A DNA stretch of 15,475 nt from SIG565 sp045651765 (lineage in GTDB: Bacteria > Bacillota > Clostridia > Oscillospirales > Acutalibacteraceae), in the NCBI GenBank assembly GCA_045651765.1, contig JAZRSY010000001.1, positions 1 to 15,475 on the forward strand. The letters are read 5' to 3'. Positions within the stretch are counted from its first letter, which is position 1; every line of letters begins with the position of its first letter. The translations under genes were made by a program, and so were the position numbers. Positions 13,119 to 15,475 of this stretch are shown here, one piece after another. Below the pieces are notes generated by a model. The model did no database searches. It had not been told where the DNA came from and was given only the letters and a program-made list of their open reading frames with translations.

Positions 13119-14276
13119 ATGCAAACCGTTAAATTATTTGAAGAAAATCCTTATTTAAGCGAATTTACCGCTAAGGTTATAAGTTGCGAAAAAGAAAACG
13201 ATGTATATAAGACCGTACTTAATCAAACCGCCTTTTTTTACGAAGGCGGCGGCCAAAGTTCCGACACAGGCTTTATAGGTAACGCCAAGGTTTTAGATGT
13301 TCAACTCATTAATAACGAAATTTACCACTATACCGCCGAAGCCACACCTGTAGGACAAGAAATTAGTTGTAAAATTAATTTTACCGAACGATATAAAAAA
13401 ATGCAAATACACACAGGTGAACATATTGTTTCGGGGGTAATGCATAATTTATATGGTTTAGAAAATGTTGGTTTCCACCTTGGCAAAAACGAAGTAACGC
13501 TTGATTTTAACGCCGCCTTAACAAGAGAGCAACTAAACACAGCAGAAACCGAAGCCAACCAAATTATTTATAAAAATTTGCCCGTTATTTGCTACTACCC
13601 AAGCAAAGACCAAATCAAAAATATAAACTACCGCAGCAAAAAAGAGATTTTAGAAAATTTAAGAATAGTGGAAATAAAAGGGCACGATATTTGCGCCTGC
13701 TGCGCGCCTCATGTTAAAAATACGGGCGAAGTTGGTATAATTAAGTTAATAAATTTTGAAAAACATAAAAACGGCACCCGCATATATATGGCCTGCGCTC
13801 AAGACGCCTTGGCCGATTACCAAACCATTAGCCAAAATAATTTTGAAATTTCGAGTTTGCTTTGCGCAAAGCCTTACGAAACAGCCAACGCTGTAAGGTC
13901 GGTTTTGTTGGAAAAAGAGGCTTTATTTCACACAATTGGCCAATTAAAACGAAATATAATTGCCCTTAAAAGCGAGGCCGTTACCACATCGGACACACCC
14001 TTAGTTTTGTTTGAAGATGATATGGATATACCAAATATGCGAAACCTTGCAAACAATTTAATGTTAAAACGGCCACAGGTTTATATTTTTTCGCAAATTG
14101 GCAACAATTTTAATTATTTGTGCGCCGCAAAAAATGGTATGAAAGAATTTGCAACCAAAATAAACCAAACCTTTAAAGGTAAAGGTGGCGGCAGCGACAG
14201 CATGGTGCAAGGCACCGTTACAACTACAAAAGAAGATTTACTTGAGTTTTTAAATGCAAATATTGACAAATTTTAA
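13119..14276 (+). CDS. Alanyl-tRNA editing protein, AlaX-like with DHHA1 domain
   Basis: Stand-alone trans-editing factor, 385 aa, resembling the C-terminal half of alanyl-tRNA synthetase without the aminoacylation domain. It should hydrolyse mischarged Ser-tRNA(Ala) (and possibly Gly-tRNA(Ala)) in the cytoplasm. An N-terminal beta-barrel carries YEGGGQSSDTG (41-51). The editing-site zinc ligands are visible as HTGEH (98-102) and CCAPH (194-198), i.e. HxxxH plus CxxxH. A helical linker leads to a C-terminal DHHA1 domain with GKGGGSDSMVQG (354-365), the tRNA-elbow-binding module. This corresponds to the long AlaX type. RBS AGGAGA precedes the ATG. The promoter of the next transcript overlaps its last codons. 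Confidence 0.9.
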   Translation: MQTVKLFEENPYLSEFTAKVISCEKENDVYKTVLNQTAFFYEGGGQSSDTGFIGNAKVLDVQLINNEIYHYTAEATPVGQEISCKINFTERYKKMQIHTGEHIVSGVMHNLYGLENVGFHLGKNEVTLDFNAALTREQLNTAETEANQIIYKNLPVICYYPSKDQIKNINYRSKKEILENLRIVEIKGHDICACCAPHVKNTGEVGIIKLINFEKHKNGTRIYMACAQDALADYQTISQNNFEISSLLCAKPYETANAVRSVLLEKEALFHTIGQLKRNIIALKSEAVTTSDTPLVLFEDDMDIPNMRNLANNLMLKRPQVYIFSQIGNNFNYLCAAKNGMKEFATKINQTFKGKGGGSDSMVQGTVTTTKEDLLEFLNANIDKF

Positions 14277-14290
14277 AAACGCAGTATAAT
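14263..14290 (+). promoter_or_regulatory. Promoter of the THF riboswitch-folT transcript
   Basis: Consensus TTGACA (14263-14268), 16-bp spacer, consensus TATAAT (14285-14290). The -35 lies in the last codons of alaX. The start site is expected near 14297, exactly at the first strand of riboswitch P1. Confidence 0.82.
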
Positions 14291-14295
14291 AAACC

Positions 14296-14394
14296 TTAGC
14301 AGAGTAGGAACAGGTGCGTTTAGTGCCGTGCGAACGGGGAGTTGTCGCACGGACGAAATTTTTGCGATACCTGTGCCGCATCCCGCTGCTACAA
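14296..14394 (+). ncRNA. Tetrahydrofolate (THF) riboswitch, aptamer
   Basis: The sequence matches the THF-I consensus. P1 is AGCAG (14298-14302) with CTGCT (14386-14390). The conserved GAGTAG follows, then P2 ACAGGT (14310-14315) / ACCTGT (14369-14374), GCGTTTAGTG, and P3 with the perfect 8-bp stem CCGTGCGA (14326-14333) / TCGCACGG (14345-14352) closing a loop with GGGGAGTT. After P3 comes GACGAA, and the 3' conserved GCCGCATCC-GCTGC closes the aptamer. THF riboswitches regulate folate transport and synthesis genes, and here the downstream gene is folT. Reduced folates should turn expression off (see the hairpin at 14422-14455). Confidence 0.92.
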
Positions 14395-14421
14395 CCAAGG
14401 TGTAATAATATTTACAAATTT

Positions 14422-14455
14422 AAACCCTGCTTGTAGCAATACAAGGAGGGTTTTT
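14422..14455 (+). terminator. Riboswitch expression platform: terminator / RBS-sequestering hairpin
   Basis: Arms AAACCCT (14422-14428) with AGGGTTT (14447-14453), and TTGTA (14431-14435) with TACAA (14440-14444), closed by a GCAA (GNRA) tetraloop. The 3' arm contains the folT Shine-Dalgarno AAGGAGGG (14443-14450) and runs into TTTTT before the ATG. The same hairpin can therefore hide the RBS and resemble an intrinsic terminator. The competing pairing is TGCTACAA (14387-14394), whose first half is the 3' strand of P1, with TTGTAGCA (14431-14438), 8 perfect base pairs. Ligand binding stabilises P1, frees TTGTAGCA and lets the OFF hairpin form. Confidence 0.82.
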
Positions 14456-15190
14456 ATGTTAAAACAAAAAAATGATTTTTCTATTTTCTCAAAAGGCTAT
14501 TGGTGTGCCGCGGCCGCAAATTTTAAAGACACAAAAATGCTTGTAATGGCCGCCATAATCATAGCACTCAGGGTTGTTGTTAAAATGCTTAAAGTCCCCG
14601 TTTTCGAAGGCATTTCAATAACCTGGGACTGCTATGTAAATTCCATAGGTTCTATGGTTTACGGGCCACTGGTTGGTTTGGCCGTTGGCGCCATTAGCGA
14701 CACCATTGGCTGCATATTCTTCCCTACCGGCCCTTACTTTTTCCCATATATTTTTGTGGAAATGGCTAGCGCTTTCATTTTTGGTCTGTTTTTTTGGAAA
14801 AAACAAATCACAGTGCCAAACGCAATACTTTCTAAATTTACCGTTAATTTAGTTTGTAACCTAATTTTAGGCTCAGTGTTTTATAAATGGTATTTATATT
14901 TCTTTTACAGCCTGGAAAAAGCCGAGGGTTATGCACTTATTAACCTAACCCGCATTGGCAAAAATTTAATTTTATTCCCACTTGAAGCCATTTTAATTGC
15001 CGTTTTATTGCGTGCTATATCACCCGCTTTAGCATCTTTGGGCTTAATAAACAAAAACACCATTCAAAAAATTACACTAAAGCACATTTTACTTACCATA
15101 TTGCTCACCATAATTTCGGTGGGATTAGTGCTTTTCTACATATTTTTCTTAAAAGATTTTATAGCCGCACATAACATTAAGTTATTTTAA
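14456..15190 (+). CDS. folT: Folate ECF transporter S component FolT
   Basis: Substrate-binding membrane subunit of an energy-coupling-factor transporter for folate, 244 aa. It would work with a shared EcfA-EcfA'-EcfT module, which is not in this window. It has about six hydrophobic helices (roughly residues 28-46, 60-84, 95-113, 128-148, 170-195, 208-233). Family-typical motifs are GPLVGLAVGAISDTIG (70-85) and FFPTGPYFFPY (88-98). The ATG at 14456 is chosen because AAGGAGGG lies 5 bp upstream. An in-frame ATG at 14342 would start inside the riboswitch and is rejected. The THF riboswitch in front strongly supports the folate assignment. Monocistronic, ending at the terminator at 15226-15259. 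Confidence 0.93.
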   Translation: MLKQKNDFSIFSKGYWCAAAANFKDTKMLVMAAIIIALRVVVKMLKVPVFEGISITWDCYVNSIGSMVYGPLVGLAVGAISDTIGCIFFPTGPYFFPYIFVEMASAFIFGLFFWKKQITVPNAILSKFTVNLVCNLILGSVFYKWYLYFFYSLEKAEGYALINLTRIGKNLILFPLEAILIAVLLRAISPALASLGLINKNTIQKITLKHILLTILLTIISVGLVLFYIFFLKDFIAAHNIKLF

Positions 15191-15225
15191 AACAGTTCTT
15201 CTGTTTTAATAGAGAACCTCAAAGC

Positions 15226-15259
15226 AAAAAACAGCAAGCTAAATAGCTTGTTGTTTTTT
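15226..15259 (+). terminator. folT terminator
   Basis: Hairpin AACAGCAAGCT (15230-15240) / AGCTTGTTGTT (15245-15255) with a short A-rich loop and one G-U pair, flanked by A5 and T6, so it could work on both strands. A smaller hairpin AAAACAG-TTCTT-CTGTTTT (15189-15207) directly overlaps the folT stop codon. Confidence 0.82.
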
Positions 15260-15288
15260 GTTTTATTCCAATATATTCTCCATCTAAA

Positions 15289-15335
15289 AAACAAAAAAAC
15301 AAAAAAACAACAAACCGCTTGGTTTGCTGTTTTTT
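15289..15335 (-). terminator. Terminator of a convergent minus-strand transcript
   Basis: On the minus strand: AACAGCAAACC (15331-15321), loop AAGC, GGTTTGTTGTT (15316-15306, one G-U pair), then long T-runs (TTTTTTTG repeats, 15300-15287). The stem begins at the stop codon of the reading frame ending at 15334, so it most likely terminates that transcript. Confidence 0.78.
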
Positions 15336-15475
15336 ATTGGCACGCTGAAAGACGAGCGTTGTTGAAAACAGTATAGTATACTGTTTTCATAGCGAGAGTC
15401 CCTTCCAAGAAAACGAGCCTTGCGAAGTTTGATTGGTAACTTATTTTATAACAAAAATAATGGGAACAACCTCGT
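15334..15475 (-). other. Short reading frame open at right edge, containing a 25-bp perfect palindrome
   Basis: On the minus strand a frame is open from the window edge to a TAA at 15334-15336, giving about 46 residues ending in VFNNARLSACQ. An internal ATG at 15390 preceded by GGAAGGGA (15399-15406) would give an 18-residue peptide, MKTVYYTVFNNARLSACQ. The DNA around that ATG is a perfect inverted repeat: GAAAACAGTATA (15364-15375), a single central G, then TATACTGTTTTC (15377-15388). No protein family is recognised. It may be the 3' end of an unknown gene, a leader-like peptide, or part of a dispersed repeat that happens to be open. The rest of 15191-15475 holds only the terminators listed. 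Confidence 0.35.

Noticed and set aside
13119..14276. Fragment of a broken alanyl-tRNA synthetase
   Set aside because: It has its own promoter, RBS and start, intact zinc ligands and DHHA1 domain, matching stand-alone long AlaX proteins.
14342..14455. N-terminal extension of folT from an upstream in-frame ATG
   Set aside because: It would begin in the P3 arm of the THF riboswitch and has no RBS; the ATG at 14456 has AAGGAGGG at ideal spacing.
15287..15314. CRISPR-like or tandem repeat in the A-rich stretch
   Set aside because: The repeated AAAAAAAC units are the T-runs of a minus-strand terminator, not spaced repeats.

Overview
The window looks like a chromosomal segment from a low-GC, endospore-forming Firmicute of class Clostridia. 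Three things point there: an intact spoIIAA-spoIIAB-sigF sporulation operon, a THF riboswitch controlling a folate ECF transporter subunit, and a divergent topoisomerase IV-like gene pair of a type I associate with clostridial genomes. Genus cannot be read from the sequence alone. All genes look intact. There are no transposases, CRISPR arrays or tRNA genes.

Layout, left to right. (1) 1-161, minus strand: a strong, rRNA-type promoter with an AT-rich upstream region and a leader containing a boxA-like element. It points out of the window, presumably into a 16S rRNA gene. (2) 192-1605, minus: the spoIIA operon (anti-anti-sigma factor, anti-sigma kinase, sigma F), packed tightly behind valS and separated from it by the valS terminator. 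(3) 1701-4331, minus: valS with its own promoter. (4) 4523-8759, minus: a two-gene operon for a divergent type IIA topoisomerase, ATPase/TOPRIM subunit first and cleavage subunit second. (5) 8858-9197, plus: a small HPr-like protein lacking the PTS histidine but keeping the regulatory serine. (6) 9188-9772, minus: a small two-gene cassette, a 59-residue single-pass membrane protein followed by a SLOG (DUF2493/DprA-like) Rossmann protein. Its sigma-A promoter has a LexA (SOS) box just downstream of the -10. (7) 9857-12964, minus: ddh (meso-diaminopimelate dehydrogenase), rsmE and an RsmF/NOP2-type m5C methyltransferase as one operon. (8) 13119-14276, plus: a stand-alone alanyl-tRNA editing protein (AlaX with DHHA1), divergent from ddh. 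(9) 14263-15190, plus: promoter, THF riboswitch, a switchable RBS-overlapping hairpin, and folT. (10) 15191-15475: convergent terminators and a 25-bp perfect palindrome inside a short reading frame that runs off the right edge.

Most of the content is housekeeping: translation quality control (ValRS, AlaX), ribosome methylation, DNA topology, cell-wall precursor and folate supply, and sporulation commitment. The least ordinary item is the apparently SOS-controlled membrane-protein/SLOG pair, which has the layout of a DNA-damage checkpoint or nucleotide-sensing stress module. Also worth attention are the divergent topoisomerase (Asn in place of His in the ATP-lid motif, Ala at the quinolone-contact position), the Crh-like HPr protein, the fully readable riboswitch expression platform, and the junction where the sporulation sigma operon appears to run without a terminator into an rRNA-type promoter.
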